From Parabacteroides sp. (lineage in GTDB: Bacteria > Bacteroidota > Bacteroidia > Bacteroidales > Tannerellaceae): 64,000 nucleotides of DNA. Position numbers and translations under genes: made by a program. The notes beneath the pieces are model-generated. The model ran no database searches, was not told the origin of the DNA, and saw only the letters and a program-made list of their open reading frames with translations. This document shows positions 15,220-23,478 of the stretch, piece after piece; positions within the stretch are counted from its first letter, which is position 1, and every line of letters begins with the position of its first letter. Location: NCBI GenBank assembly GCA_017481945.1, contig JAFUOJ010000010.1, forward strand, positions 62,001 through 126,000, given 5' to 3'.

Positions 15220-18113
15220 ACCAGAGTTCTGCTAGAACTCTGATGGTCTCATACATTGGTATGAAGACGCAAGAGGTTGAAGTAAAGCGTAATTTGCACA
15301 TCGTAATGCAACCGGACAACCAAATGTTGGACGAAGTTATGGTTGTTGCTTACGGTACGGCTAAGAAATCTTCTTTTACAGGTTCTGCCTCTGTGATGAA
15401 AGCTGCTGACATCTCAGTTCAGAAGCAATCCGTTGTAAAATCATTGGAAGGTAAAGTAGCTGGTGTACGTGTCGGTGGATCAACCGGTGATCCGGGATCT
15501 AATCAAAACATTTTGATTCGTGGTATCGGTTCAATTAGTGGTTCTACGCAGCCATTGTATGTAATTGATGGGGTAGCAGTAGTTAATGATGACATGAGCT
15601 CTGGTTTGAAGTCTCAGTCTATTCTTTCTTCTATCAATCCGGATGACATTGAATCTATGACTATTTTGAAGGACGCAGCAGCTTCTTCTTTGTATGGTTC
15701 ACGTGCGGCAAACGGTGTTATCATCATTACAACTAAGAGAGGTAAAGAGGGTAAAACTAAGATTTCTTACAACATGGAGACTGGTTGGTCTAAAATGGCT
15801 GTAGGGAGTGCTTATAACATGATGAATGCTGAACAGATTCAACAGTACTATGCAGATGCAATGGCAAACTGGGCTGAATTGAATCCTAAAACTGCTGCTT
15901 CTTGGTCACAGTACTATTTAGGCCAGGAATTAACAGACTATGCAGCCTTTGGTAAAGGAATGAACTCTGTCTTCTTCTGGAATCCGGGATCGGATATTGA
16001 TACGAATTGGAAAGATGAAGTGTATAAAACAGGTATGACTACTGACCATCAGGTAGCAGTGAGTGGTGGTACAGATCGTACAAAGTTCTATGCCGGTTTT
16101 GGTTATAACAAGACAAAGGGTATTGTGAGTGGTAGTGAGTTTGAACGTTATTCAGGTCGTATGAATATTGATCACCAGGCTTATAAATGGTTAGACTTGC
16201 ATTTCCGTCAGATGTTATCTTTCACAACAACTGCCGGTTATCGTGACCAGAACGATCAAGCACAAGGTTTCGGAACCAGTTGTCCGCTTTCTATCATGCA
16301 CTCTATGGACCCGACAGCCCCGAATAAATTAGAAGATGGTTCTTATAATCCAAATGGCTCTTTCAGCTCTAAGATTTCTAACCCGAACCTAATGTTAGGA
16401 CAAGAGAACGGTCCGGAAGCTGAGACTGTTAATTCAGACATGATTCGTAGCTTGACAAACTTTGAAGCAGCTGTTATTCTTCCGTTCGGTATTACAGCAC
16501 GTACGGTTTTCGGTTATGATTATATGGATAATAAAGAACGTGAGTTCTGGGCTCCAAGTAGTGTGAATGGGGAATCTTTGCAGGGTTTAGGATATCGTAC
16601 TGTTTATACTAACAAGACTTTAACCTCTTCTTCTACGTTGAATTATAATGGAACATTTGACGCTCACAATATTCAAGTGTTGGCTGGTTATGAAATTGAA
16701 GACCGTAACTTGTTGCTTCAGTCAATGAGTGCGAAATCTTATTCTACTGATAAGTTACCGGAATTGGCGAATGGTCAGCCATACAATTCTTATAGTGCAA
16801 CTTATGGTGCGTCTATCATGTCTTATTTAGCGAATGTGAACTACAACTACGATAATACCTATTATTTGTCTGGTAGTTTCCGTCGTGATGGTTCTTCTCG
16901 TTTAGGAGCAGATAATCGTTGGGCGAACTTCTGGTCTGTATCTGCTGCATGGAGATTGACAGGCGAAGATTTCTTGAAGGATAATCCTTGGGCAAATGAC
17001 TTGAAATTACGTGTATCTTACGGTACAAACGGTAACTTGCCGGGCGATTATTATGCAAACTTGGCTACTTATTCATTTGGTGGTGGTTATGGTGATAAGA
17101 GTGCTATTTACTGGGGAAATGCTGGTAACACAAAGTTAGGTTGGGAAAAATCAGCTAACTTTAATGTCGGTGTAGATTATAGCTTCCTGAATCGAGTAAA
17201 CATGACAGTAGAATATTATAACAAACGTACTACTGATTTGTTATTCCAAGTTCCGACAAGTATCATTACCGGTTTCTCTTCTAACTGGCAAAATATTGGT
17301 AAGTTGTCTAACCAAGGTGTAGAATTAACGATCAACTCTACAAACATTGATACAAAAGACTTTACTTGGACAACCAGTTTCAATGTGACAAAACAATCAA
17401 TCAAGGTAAAGGAACTTCCGGAAGGGAACGATGTACAGTACGGTGACGGTAATATGTATATCTTGCGTGAAGGAGAATCTATGCATACGTTCTATTTGCC
17501 AGAATGGATCGGGGTAAATTCAGAAACTGGTTTAGGTGAGTTTTGGATTGATCCGGAAGATCACTCTAAAGGGGTAACAAACTACTATAGTGAAGCTGGT
17601 AAGACAATTGTTGGTAAAGCAGTTCCTGATTGGTTAGGTGGTTTGACGAATACTTTCCGTTATAAAGATTTCGATTTGTCATTTATGTTGTCTTTCCAGA
17701 CAGGTGCAAGTTTGTTCGACTACCCAGGTTATTTCTTGAACTATTCAGATGGTGTACGTGTAGGTAGCTTTAATATGGCAGCAGAAGTTGCCGGTAACTA
17801 TTGGAGACAACCGGGGGATGTAGTAGACAATCCGAAACCAATCTACAACAATCCGTATCGTTCAGATAAATTCTCTTCAAGAACAATTCGTTCTACTGAT
17901 AATTTACGTATGCGTGATATTACGTTTGGTTATAAAGTGCCTTTGTTTAAAGAATACATCAGTAACTTACGTTTGTTCTTCAAGGCTACCAATCCGTTTA
18001 TTATTACTTGTGCAACAGATAATATTGATCCGGATGTGGATATCAATGGGTATCGTCAGACAGATACGCCACCGACTAAATCATTTGTATTCGGTTTGAA
18101 TTTTGAATTGTAA
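15213..18113 (+). CDS. Silent, 5'-truncated SusC/RagA TonB-dependent receptor cassette
   Basis: The open frame begins inside a SusC gene: only QSSARTLMVSYIGMKTQEVEVKRN of the N-terminal domain is left before the TonB-box region MLDEVMVVAYGTAKKSS. Signal peptide, first ~64 codons and promoter are missing. The nominal start is a TTG four codons before the recombination site and an in-frame TGA lies at 15207. The plug (LYVIDGVAVVNDD, SMTILKDAAASSLYGSRAANGVIIITTKRG) and the ~800-residue barrel ending FGLNFEL are intact, without frameshifts, so this is a stored cassette rather than a decaying pseudogene. Barrel sequence differs much from the expressed copy, implying another ligand. Inversion of the adjacent 670-bp segment would supply promoter and leader in frame. 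Its susD follows after 18 bases. Confidence 0.9.
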   Translation: MIYQSSARTLMVSYIGMKTQEVEVKRNLHIVMQPDNQMLDEVMVVAYGTAKKSSFTGSASVMKAADISVQKQSVVKSLEGKVAGVRVGGSTGDPGSNQNILIRGIGSISGSTQPLYVIDGVAVVNDDMSSGLKSQSILSSINPDDIESMTILKDAAASSLYGSRAANGVIIITTKRGKEGKTKISYNMETGWSKMAVGSAYNMMNAEQIQQYYADAMANWAELNPKTAASWSQYYLGQELTDYAAFGKGMNSVFFWNPGSDIDTNWKDEVYKTGMTTDHQVAVSGGTDRTKFYAGFGYNKTKGIVSGSEFERYSGRMNIDHQAYKWLDLHFRQMLSFTTTAGYRDQNDQAQGFGTSCPLSIMHSMDPTAPNKLEDGSYNPNGSFSSKISNPNLMLGQENGPEAETVNSDMIRSLTNFEAAVILPFGITARTVFGYDYMDNKEREFWAPSSVNGESLQGLGYRTVYTNKTLTSSSTLNYNGTFDAHNIQVLAGYEIEDRNLLLQSMSAKSYSTDKLPELANGQPYNSYSATYGASIMSYLANVNYNYDNTYYLSGSFRRDGSSRLGADNRWANFWSVSAAWRLTGEDFLKDNPWANDLKLRVSYGTNGNLPGDYYANLATYSFGGGYGDKSAIYWGNAGNTKLGWEKSANFNVGVDYSFLNRVNMTVEYYNKRTTDLLFQVPTSIITGFSSNWQNIGKLSNQGVELTINSTNIDTKDFTWTTSFNVTKQSIKVKELPEGNDVQYGDGNMYILREGESMHTFYLPEWIGVNSETGLGEFWIDPEDHSKGVTNYYSEAGKTIVGKAVPDWLGGLTNTFRYKDFDLSFMLSFQTGASLFDYPGYFLNYSDGVRVGSFNMAAEVAGNYWRQPGDVVDNPKPIYNNPYRSDKFSSRTIRSTDNLRMRDITFGYKVPLFKEYISNLRLFFKATNPFIITCATDNIDPDVDINGYRQTDTPPTKSFVFGLNFEL
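15225..15245 (+). repeat. Inversion site at the head of the silent susC (IR-right)
   Basis: Inverted copy of 14534-14554. Here the palindrome is longer: CAGAGTTCT and AGAACTCTG form perfect 9-bp arms around GCT at 15222-15242, while the other copy has one arm mismatch. Reading frame through the site is the same in both genes. Confidence 0.82.
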
Positions 18114-18131
18114 TTTATAGAGAAAAGAGAT

Positions 18132-19535
18132 ATGAAAAAAATATATTTAGCATTAGGATTGGCTGCGGGAATGGTATTCTCTTCTTGTAGTGATTTCTTG
18201 GACAAGCAGCCGTCTACCTCTCTTCCTGTGGAAGAGGCGATTACATCCATTACGGATTTGGAGTATGCAGTGAATGGTATTGCTTATATTATGTCGGAAT
18301 CCCGAATGACTTATAGTGCAGACTTTGCTATTTATGCAGATTTGCGTGGCGAAGATTTTCGTGCGGTAAGTAATAATAACCAAGCGGGTCCGTACAATCG
18401 TTATTCCATTACTAAAAACGATCAAGAAGCCTATTTCGCTTATTACTATTTTTACAAGGCGATAGCGAATGTGAATAAAGTGTTGTCTGTAGTGGATAAT
18501 GTACCTTATTCTGAAAGCGAACAGGCTGATTTTAATAATTGTAAAGGTCAGTTATACGCTTGGAGAGCTATGTTACATTTCGATTTGGCAAGAATCTATG
18601 CTACGATTCCTGTTATTGCCAGTGATGTAAATGCGGCTAATTCCGGTATCGTGTTGGCTACTGAAACGTATGATCCAGGGTATGTTTCTGCTCGTGCTAC
18701 TTTGAAACAAACTTATGATCAAATTTTGGCAGACTTTGAGGTCGCTTTGCCTTTATTGACAAAGGAAAAAACAGATGGTTATATTAACTATTGGGCTGCT
18801 TTAGCGTTACGTTCTCGTGTGTATATGTACAATGGTCAGTATAGTGAAGCATTGGCAGACGCAAAGGAGGTAATGAGCAGTCCTATTTATAAATTGTACA
18901 CTCGTGATAATTATGTAAGCGTTTGGTCTAAAGAATTTACAGATGAATCTTTATTTGAGATGAAGATTAACACCTCCTATAATGCTCAACGTAATTCTGT
19001 TGGTTTCTATTGTGACTCTGAAGGTTATGGCGAATGTGCTTTTGTAGAAGAGTCTCCTTTGTATCAATATTTGGTAGCTCATCCGGAAGATATACGTTCG
19101 CAGTTGATTAAAGATCAAACAAATGGTTCGGAAGCGGGTTATTATCCGGCTAAATATCCGGGACGTGAAAATAATTTATATATCAATAACCCGAAGATTA
19201 TTCGTTTGTCAGATGTCTACCTGATGGCTGCAGAGGCTGCTTATCATATGAATGATGTAACAGCTGCTGAGGGTTATGTAAATGCTGTAAGAAAGAATCG
19301 TATTGAAAATTATACAGAAGTTTCAACGGTTACTTTGGAGGATATTCTGTTTGAACGTCGTGTCGAGTTGTTTGCTGAAAACAGTATGTCTTTCGATTAT
19401 TGGAGAAACAAAAAATCTATCAATTCTTTCTATGCCGGTGAAATTACCTATAACGATCATCGTACAATCCTTCCAATCCCACAGGAAGAAATTGATATGG
19501 CTCCAAGTTTGTTAGTTCAAAATCCAGGTTATTAA
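18132..19535 (+). CDS. SusD/RagB-family outer-membrane lipoprotein (silent locus)
   Basis: A 467-residue SusD-like lipoprotein with its own complete signal peptide and lipobox FSSC (Cys19), followed by SDFLDKQPSTSLPVEEAI. The SusD_N helix region includes GQLYAWRAMLHFDLARIYA; the C-terminal region has IIRLSDVYLMAAEAAYHM, ILFERRVELFAENSMSFDYWR and ILPIPQEEIDMAPSL before the final NPGY. It pairs with the truncated susC immediately upstream and would be co-expressed with it only after inversion of the promoter segment. Unlike the expressed locus, no third lipoprotein gene follows; a strong terminator does. It is only distantly similar to the other SusD here. Confidence 0.93.
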   Translation: MKKIYLALGLAAGMVFSSCSDFLDKQPSTSLPVEEAITSITDLEYAVNGIAYIMSESRMTYSADFAIYADLRGEDFRAVSNNNQAGPYNRYSITKNDQEAYFAYYYFYKAIANVNKVLSVVDNVPYSESEQADFNNCKGQLYAWRAMLHFDLARIYATIPVIASDVNAANSGIVLATETYDPGYVSARATLKQTYDQILADFEVALPLLTKEKTDGYINYWAALALRSRVYMYNGQYSEALADAKEVMSSPIYKLYTRDNYVSVWSKEFTDESLFEMKINTSYNAQRNSVGFYCDSEGYGECAFVEESPLYQYLVAHPEDIRSQLIKDQTNGSEAGYYPAKYPGRENNLYINNPKIIRLSDVYLMAAEAAYHMNDVTAAEGYVNAVRKNRIENYTEVSTVTLEDILFERRVELFAENSMSFDYWRNKKSINSFYAGEITYNDHRTILPIPQEEIDMAPSLLVQNPGY

Positions 19536-19563
19536 TAGTCATATACAGTAAAGTATAGGTTTT

Positions 19564-19599
19564 GAGGGTGTCTTTTTTATAGGGACACCCTCTTTTTTT
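19564..19599 (+). terminator. Rho-independent terminator after the silent susCD
   Basis: GAGGGTGTC (19564-19572) pairs with GACACCCTC (19584-19592) across an 11-base loop, followed by a run of seven T. Confidence 0.9.
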
Positions 19600-19699
19600 A
19601 TCCAAAAGAATATAAAATGTCGTAAAGTTTTGATTTTTATGATGTGGAGCGAAATATTTATAATTGTTCCTTAGCCTTAATATCTAAAATATATTGTAT

Positions 19700-20860
19700 A
19701 TGGAAAAAGTTATTTACAATTTGGTGTTTAACCGAAAGAAGATGTTAAACGCAGAAGGAAAGGCGTTAATTCAGGTAGAAGCTTATTTGAAAGGGAAAAA
19801 GATGTATTTTTCTACAAGGGTGTATGTGAAACCAACGCAGTGGGACGCGAAGAAACGAATGGTAAAGAATCATCCGAATAAGGAGGAACTGAATCGGCAT
19901 ATAGCTGATTTTGTCACTTATTTGGAACGTATTGAACTGAGTATTTTACAAAATGGACAATCTTTTTCATTGGATGTATTAAAAGAAAGAGGAACGTATG
20001 ACTCTTCTTCTTTTCTAAGTTTTATGAAAAAAGAGATGAGAATGTGTAACTTAAAAGCCTCTACGTTGAGGAATCATCTTTCTACGTTATTACTTTTAAC
20101 GGAGTACCGTCCCGGTATGAGTTTTAGTGATTTGACATTTAATTTCCTTTGTAAGTTTGAAAAATTTTTGTTGGATAAAGGCTATCATAAAAATACGATT
20201 GCTAAACACATGAAACATTTGAAGAGGTATGTTAATTTAGCAATTAATAAAGATCTGTTTGCCTTACAAAAATATCCATTCCGTAAATACCGGATAAAAC
20301 ATATCGAAAGCAAAAGAGGACATCTTACTCCTGAGGAGTTAGGGTTGTTGGAAAAGATAAATACGAAAACACTGTCTCCAACGTATAAGAAAGCTTTGGA
20401 TATATTTCTATTTTGCTGTTATACCGGATTACGATTTTCAGACGCAACTGCTATTACCGTAGAAAATTTCCATGTAATAGAAGGTAAGTTATGGCTTATT
20501 TATTCTTCCGTAAAGACGAATGTTGAAGTTCGTCTACCTCTCTTTCTTCTATTTGGGGGAAAGGCTATTACGATTTACAAACGGTATCAAAAGAGAGGAA
20601 ATCACCCTCTGTTTGCTGTTTCTGCCTCAGATAATTCAAATATGAATAAACGATTGAAGCGAATTTGTGTAATGGTTGGGATTGAAAAAGAGGTCTCTTA
20701 TCATGTGGCTCGTCATACGAATGCTACTTTATTGTTATATAATGGGGTTAATATTACAACTGTTCAAAAGTTATTAGGGCATAAAAGTGTGAAGACGACG
20801 GAAATATATAGTGATATTATGGATATAACTGTCATTCGAGATTTGAAGAAAATCCAGTAG
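19700..20860 (+). CDS. Tyrosine recombinase, candidate SusC/SusD invertase
   Basis: A 386-residue phage-integrase-family recombinase. The N-terminal part (1-~110) is the arm-type domain common in Bacteroidetes recombinases (VFNRKKMLNAEGKALIQVEAYL), then a SAM-like core-binding domain (~105-195) and the catalytic domain (~205-386). All catalytic residues are present: Arg245 (YTGLRFSD), Lys272, His335-x-x-Arg338 (HVARHTNAT), His361 (LLGHKSVKTTEIY) and nucleophile Tyr370. The ATG at 19700 is preferred; a TTG two codons earlier also exists. It lies just after the silent susCD and 4.5 kb from the nearer inversion site. It is the only recombinase visible here, so it is the natural candidate for catalysing the switch; a role elsewhere is possible. 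No transfer genes surround it. Confidence 0.92.
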   Translation: MEKVIYNLVFNRKKMLNAEGKALIQVEAYLKGKKMYFSTRVYVKPTQWDAKKRMVKNHPNKEELNRHIADFVTYLERIELSILQNGQSFSLDVLKERGTYDSSSFLSFMKKEMRMCNLKASTLRNHLSTLLLLTEYRPGMSFSDLTFNFLCKFEKFLLDKGYHKNTIAKHMKHLKRYVNLAINKDLFALQKYPFRKYRIKHIESKRGHLTPEELGLLEKINTKTLSPTYKKALDIFLFCCYTGLRFSDATAITVENFHVIEGKLWLIYSSVKTNVEVRLPLFLLFGGKAITIYKRYQKRGNHPLFAVSASDNSNMNKRLKRICVMVGIEKEVSYHVARHTNATLLLYNGVNITTVQKLLGHKSVKTTEIYSDIMDITVIRDLKKIQ

Positions 20861-20884
20861 TATAGTTATGTGTTTATGAATTTA

Positions 20885-20915
20885 AGAGATGGGATACGGA
20901 GTGTATCTCATCTCT
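20885..20915 (+). terminator. Hairpin after the recombinase gene
   Basis: AGAGATGGGATAC (20885-20897) pairs with GTATCTCATCTCT (20903-20915) with one G-T wobble. There is no T-tract after it, so termination is uncertain. Confidence 0.4.
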
Positions 20916-20952
20916 GACTCAAGTAACCTTTTAAATTTTACTGCACTTATCC

Positions 20953-20983
20953 TTTGAAAAGTAAATAAAATATGCGACTTTTG
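20953..20983 (+). promoter_or_regulatory. Promoter of rarA
   Basis: TTTG at 20953-20956, a 19-base spacer and GACTTTTG at 20976-20983 (one mismatch to TAnnTTTG). The start codon follows only 5 bases later, suggesting a leaderless or nearly leaderless transcript. Confidence 0.55.
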
Positions 20984-20988
20984 TCTAT

Positions 20989-22263
20989 ATGATGAATCAA
21001 CCATTAGCAGAAAGATTACGTCCGAAGACGTTGGATGATTATATCGGGCAGAAACACCTTGTAGGACAAGGAGCTGTCTTGAGAAAGATGATTGAGGCCG
21101 GTCGTGTGCCCTCTTTTATCTTATGGGGACCTCCGGGAGTTGGCAAGACAACATTGGCACAAATAGTTTCAAATAAATTAAAGGCTCCGTTCTATACATT
21201 AAGTGCTATTAGCTCAGGTGTGAAAGATGTAAGAGAGGTGATTGAAAAAGCAAAAAATAATCATTTTTTCAATACTGTTTCACCCATCCTATTTATTGAT
21301 GAAATCCACCGTTTTAGTAAATCTCAACAAGATTCTTTACTTAATGCAGTTGAGACGGGTGTCGTTACATTGATCGGTGCAACAACTGAAAATCCTTCGT
21401 TTGAAGTTATTCGTCCTCTGTTGTCTCGTTGTCAAGTATATGTGTTAAAGTCATTAGAGAAAGCAGACTTATTATCTCTCCTTAATAAGGCAATCACAGA
21501 AGATATTGTTTTGAAAGAGCAAAACATTGTTTTAAAGGAGACAGAAGCCATATTACGTTACTCTGGTGGAGACGCACGGAAGTTGTTGAATATCTTAGAG
21601 CTGGTTGTGGCAGCAGAGGAAGGAAGTGCCCAGATTGAAATTACTGATGAAAAGGTGGTGGAGCGTCTGCAGGAGAATCCAGCTGCGTATGATAAGGGAG
21701 GAGAAATGCATTATGATATTATTTCTGCATTTATAAAGTCTATTCGTGGAAGTGATCCGGACGCAGCGATTTATTGGTTGGCTCGAATGGTAGCAGGAGG
21801 GGAGGATCCAGAGTTTATTGCTCGCCGTTTAGTTATTTCTGCCTCTGAAGATATTGGATTAGCTAATCCCAATGCCTTGTTATTGGCGAATGCCTGTTTT
21901 GATTCTTTAAAAAAGATAGGTTGGCCTGAGGGACGAATTATCTTAGCTGAGACAACAATTTATTTAGCGTGTAGCCCTAAAAGTAATTCAGCTTATATGG
22001 CAATTAACGAGGCCTTGGAATTGGTGAATCGTACAGGAAACTTACCGGTCCCACTTCATTTACGAAATGCCCCAACCAAATTGATGGCGGAATTAAATTA
22101 TGGAAAAGAGTATAAATATGCTCATAATTATGAGAACCATTTTGTAAAACAGGAGTTCTTACCTAAGGAGATTTTAAATGAACGATTATGGAAAGGGCAA
22201 GAGAATCCGGCGGAGCAAAAATTGGTGGAACAGATGAGACGATTATGGGGTGAACGCTTTTAA
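20989..22263 (+). CDS. rarA: Replication-associated recombination protein A (AAA ATPase)
   Basis: A 424-residue RarA/MgsA/WRNIP1-family clamp-loader-like ATPase. N-terminal PLAERLRPKTLDDYIGQKHLVG is the family start; Walker A GPPGVGKTT at residues 47-55, Walker B ILFIDEIHRF near 100-109, sensor region IGATTENPSFEV and arginine-finger motif LLSRCQVY. The C-terminal part (about 245-420) is the tetramerisation region, with DPDAAIYWLARMVAGGEDPEFIARRLV and ASEDIGLANP. It acts at stalled replication forks in the cytoplasm. Two Met codons open the frame. It appears to be monocistronic, separated from serC by about 145 bases. Confidence 0.95.
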   Translation: MMNQPLAERLRPKTLDDYIGQKHLVGQGAVLRKMIEAGRVPSFILWGPPGVGKTTLAQIVSNKLKAPFYTLSAISSGVKDVREVIEKAKNNHFFNTVSPILFIDEIHRFSKSQQDSLLNAVETGVVTLIGATTENPSFEVIRPLLSRCQVYVLKSLEKADLLSLLNKAITEDIVLKEQNIVLKETEAILRYSGGDARKLLNILELVVAAEEGSAQIEITDEKVVERLQENPAAYDKGGEMHYDIISAFIKSIRGSDPDAAIYWLARMVAGGEDPEFIARRLVISASEDIGLANPNALLLANACFDSLKKIGWPEGRIILAETTIYLACSPKSNSAYMAINEALELVNRTGNLPVPLHLRNAPTKLMAELNYGKEYKYAHNYENHFVKQEFLPKEILNERLWKGQENPAEQKLVEQMRRLWGERF

Positions 22264-22408
22264 TGATACTTAAAAGTGGGTTTTTAATGGCGTTTTGCTA
22301 ATAAAATTGCTTTTTAGTTTTCAATTATTAATTAAATTGCTACATTAGCCGCCGATTTTTAAAAGAAATAGTTATTTGAATATATTTAATAATAAAAAAC
22401 ATATGGAT

Positions 22409-23476
22409 ATGAAGAAGCACAATTTTTATGCAGGTCCCTCTATTTTGAGTGAGTATACGATTAAAAATACAGCAGCCGCAGTGGAGAATTTTGCGGACAT
22501 GGGATTGTCTCTTCTTGAAATTTCTCATAGAAGTAAGGAATTCGTAGCAGTGAACGATGAGGCTCGTGCGTTAATCAAAGAGTTGTTAGATATTCCTGCT
22601 GGTTATGAAGTTGTATTTGTGGGTGGAGGTGCAAGCATGCAATTTTGTATGGTCCCTTACAACCTTTTAAATAAAAAGGCTTCCTATTTAGATACAGGAA
22701 CATGGTCTGCAAAGGCTATAAAAGAAGCAAAACTGTTTGGAGAAGTTGAGGTTGTTGCTTCTTCTAAAGATAAAAACTATACATATATTCCGAAAGATTA
22801 CACGATTGCTGATGACGCGGATTATTTCCACATTACAACAAATAATACAATTTACGGAACAGAAATTCGTCATGATTTGGATGTAAAGCAACGTTTGGTA
22901 GCAGATATGTCTTCTGATATATTCTCTCGTCCGATTGATGTATCTAAATATGATATTATCTATGCGGGGGCACAGAAGAATTTGGCTCCGGCTGGTGTTA
23001 CATTGGCAATTGTACGTGTGGACGCTCTTGGACATGTGGATCGTCCAATCCCTACTATGTTGAATTATAAGACACATGTAGATAAAGATTCTATGTTTAA
23101 TACTCCTCCTGTATTGCCTATTTATGCTGCATTGCAGACTTTGAAATGGTATAAAGAACAGGGTGGTATTGCTGCTATGGAAAAGAAGGACAAGGAAAAT
23201 GCAGCAATTCTGTATGAAGAAATTGACCGTAATAAATTGTTTAGAGGTACTGCAGCTCCTGAAGATCGTTCAATAATGAATGTTTGTTTCGTGATGAGCG
23301 ATGAATACAAAGAATTAGAAGATGAATTTAATAAGTTTGCGGCTGCAGCAGGAATGGTGGGGATTAAAGGACATCGTTCAGTAGGCGGTTTCCGTGCCTC
23401 TTTGTATAACGCTATGCCGAAAAGTAGTGTAGAAGCATTGGTCGCATGTATGAAAGATTTTGAAAGAAAGCATTAA
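22409..23476 (+). CDS. serC: Phosphoserine aminotransferase
   Basis: A 355-residue fold-type I PLP enzyme that transaminates 3-phosphohydroxypyruvate with glutamate in serine synthesis; SerC homologs can also serve in pyridoxine synthesis. It opens with [14 protein letters not shown], has [18 protein letters not shown] and [10 protein letters not shown] near the cofactor site, and the PLP-lysine in [12 protein letters not shown] (around residue 192). The C-terminal motif [18 protein letters not shown] is diagnostic. I chose the ATG at 22409, where family similarity begins; an ATG at 22403 adds two residues. It is first in the serC-serA-DUF1015 operon, with only 2 bases between its stop and serA. 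Confidence 0.95.
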   Translation: MKKHNFYAGPSILSEYTIKNTAAAVENFADMGLSLLEISHRSKEFVAVNDEARALIKELLDIPAGYEVVFVGGGASMQFCMVPYNLLNKKASYLDTGTWSAKAIKEAKLFGEVEVVASSKDKNYTYIPKDYTIADDADYFHITTNNTIYGTEIRHDLDVKQRLVADMSSDIFSRPIDVSKYDIIYAGAQKNLAPAGVTLAIVRVDALGHVDRPIPTMLNYKTHVDKDSMFNTPPVLPIYAALQTLKWYKEQGGIAAMEKKDKENAAILYEEIDRNKLFRGTAAPEDRSIMNVCFVMSDEYKELEDEFNKFAAAAGMVGIKGHRSVGGFRASLYNAMPKSSVEALVACMKDFERKH

Positions 23477-23478
23477 TT

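Larger units (their letters stand above)
14555..15224. mobile_element. Invertible promoter-and-leader segment of a SusC switch
   Basis: A 670-bp segment between matching inverted sites (14534-14554 and 15225-15245). It contains the first ~64 codons of the expressed susC (signal peptide and most of the N-terminal domain), its 5' UTR, a promoter, about 340 further bases without a gene, and a hairpin at the distal end. Recombination at the sites would place promoter and leader upstream of the truncated susC on the plus strand, reading SSARTLM through in frame, and leave the minus-strand susC headless. The design is that of the SusC/SusD DNA-inversion loci known in Bacteroides fragilis. A tyrosine recombinase gene lies 4.5 kb away. 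That inversion occurs here is inference from architecture. Confidence 0.8.

Noticed and set aside
15213..18113. The truncated susC as an ordinary decayed pseudogene
   Set aside because: No frameshifts or internal stops in ~960 codons, an intact susD partner, and the break lies exactly at an inverted site shared with a complete susC; a stored cassette explains it better.
19700..20860. The tyrosine recombinase as integrase of a conjugative or integrative element
   Set aside because: No transfer, mobilisation or plasmid genes, no att-like direct repeats at a tRNA; the tRNA-Gly is 16 kb away.
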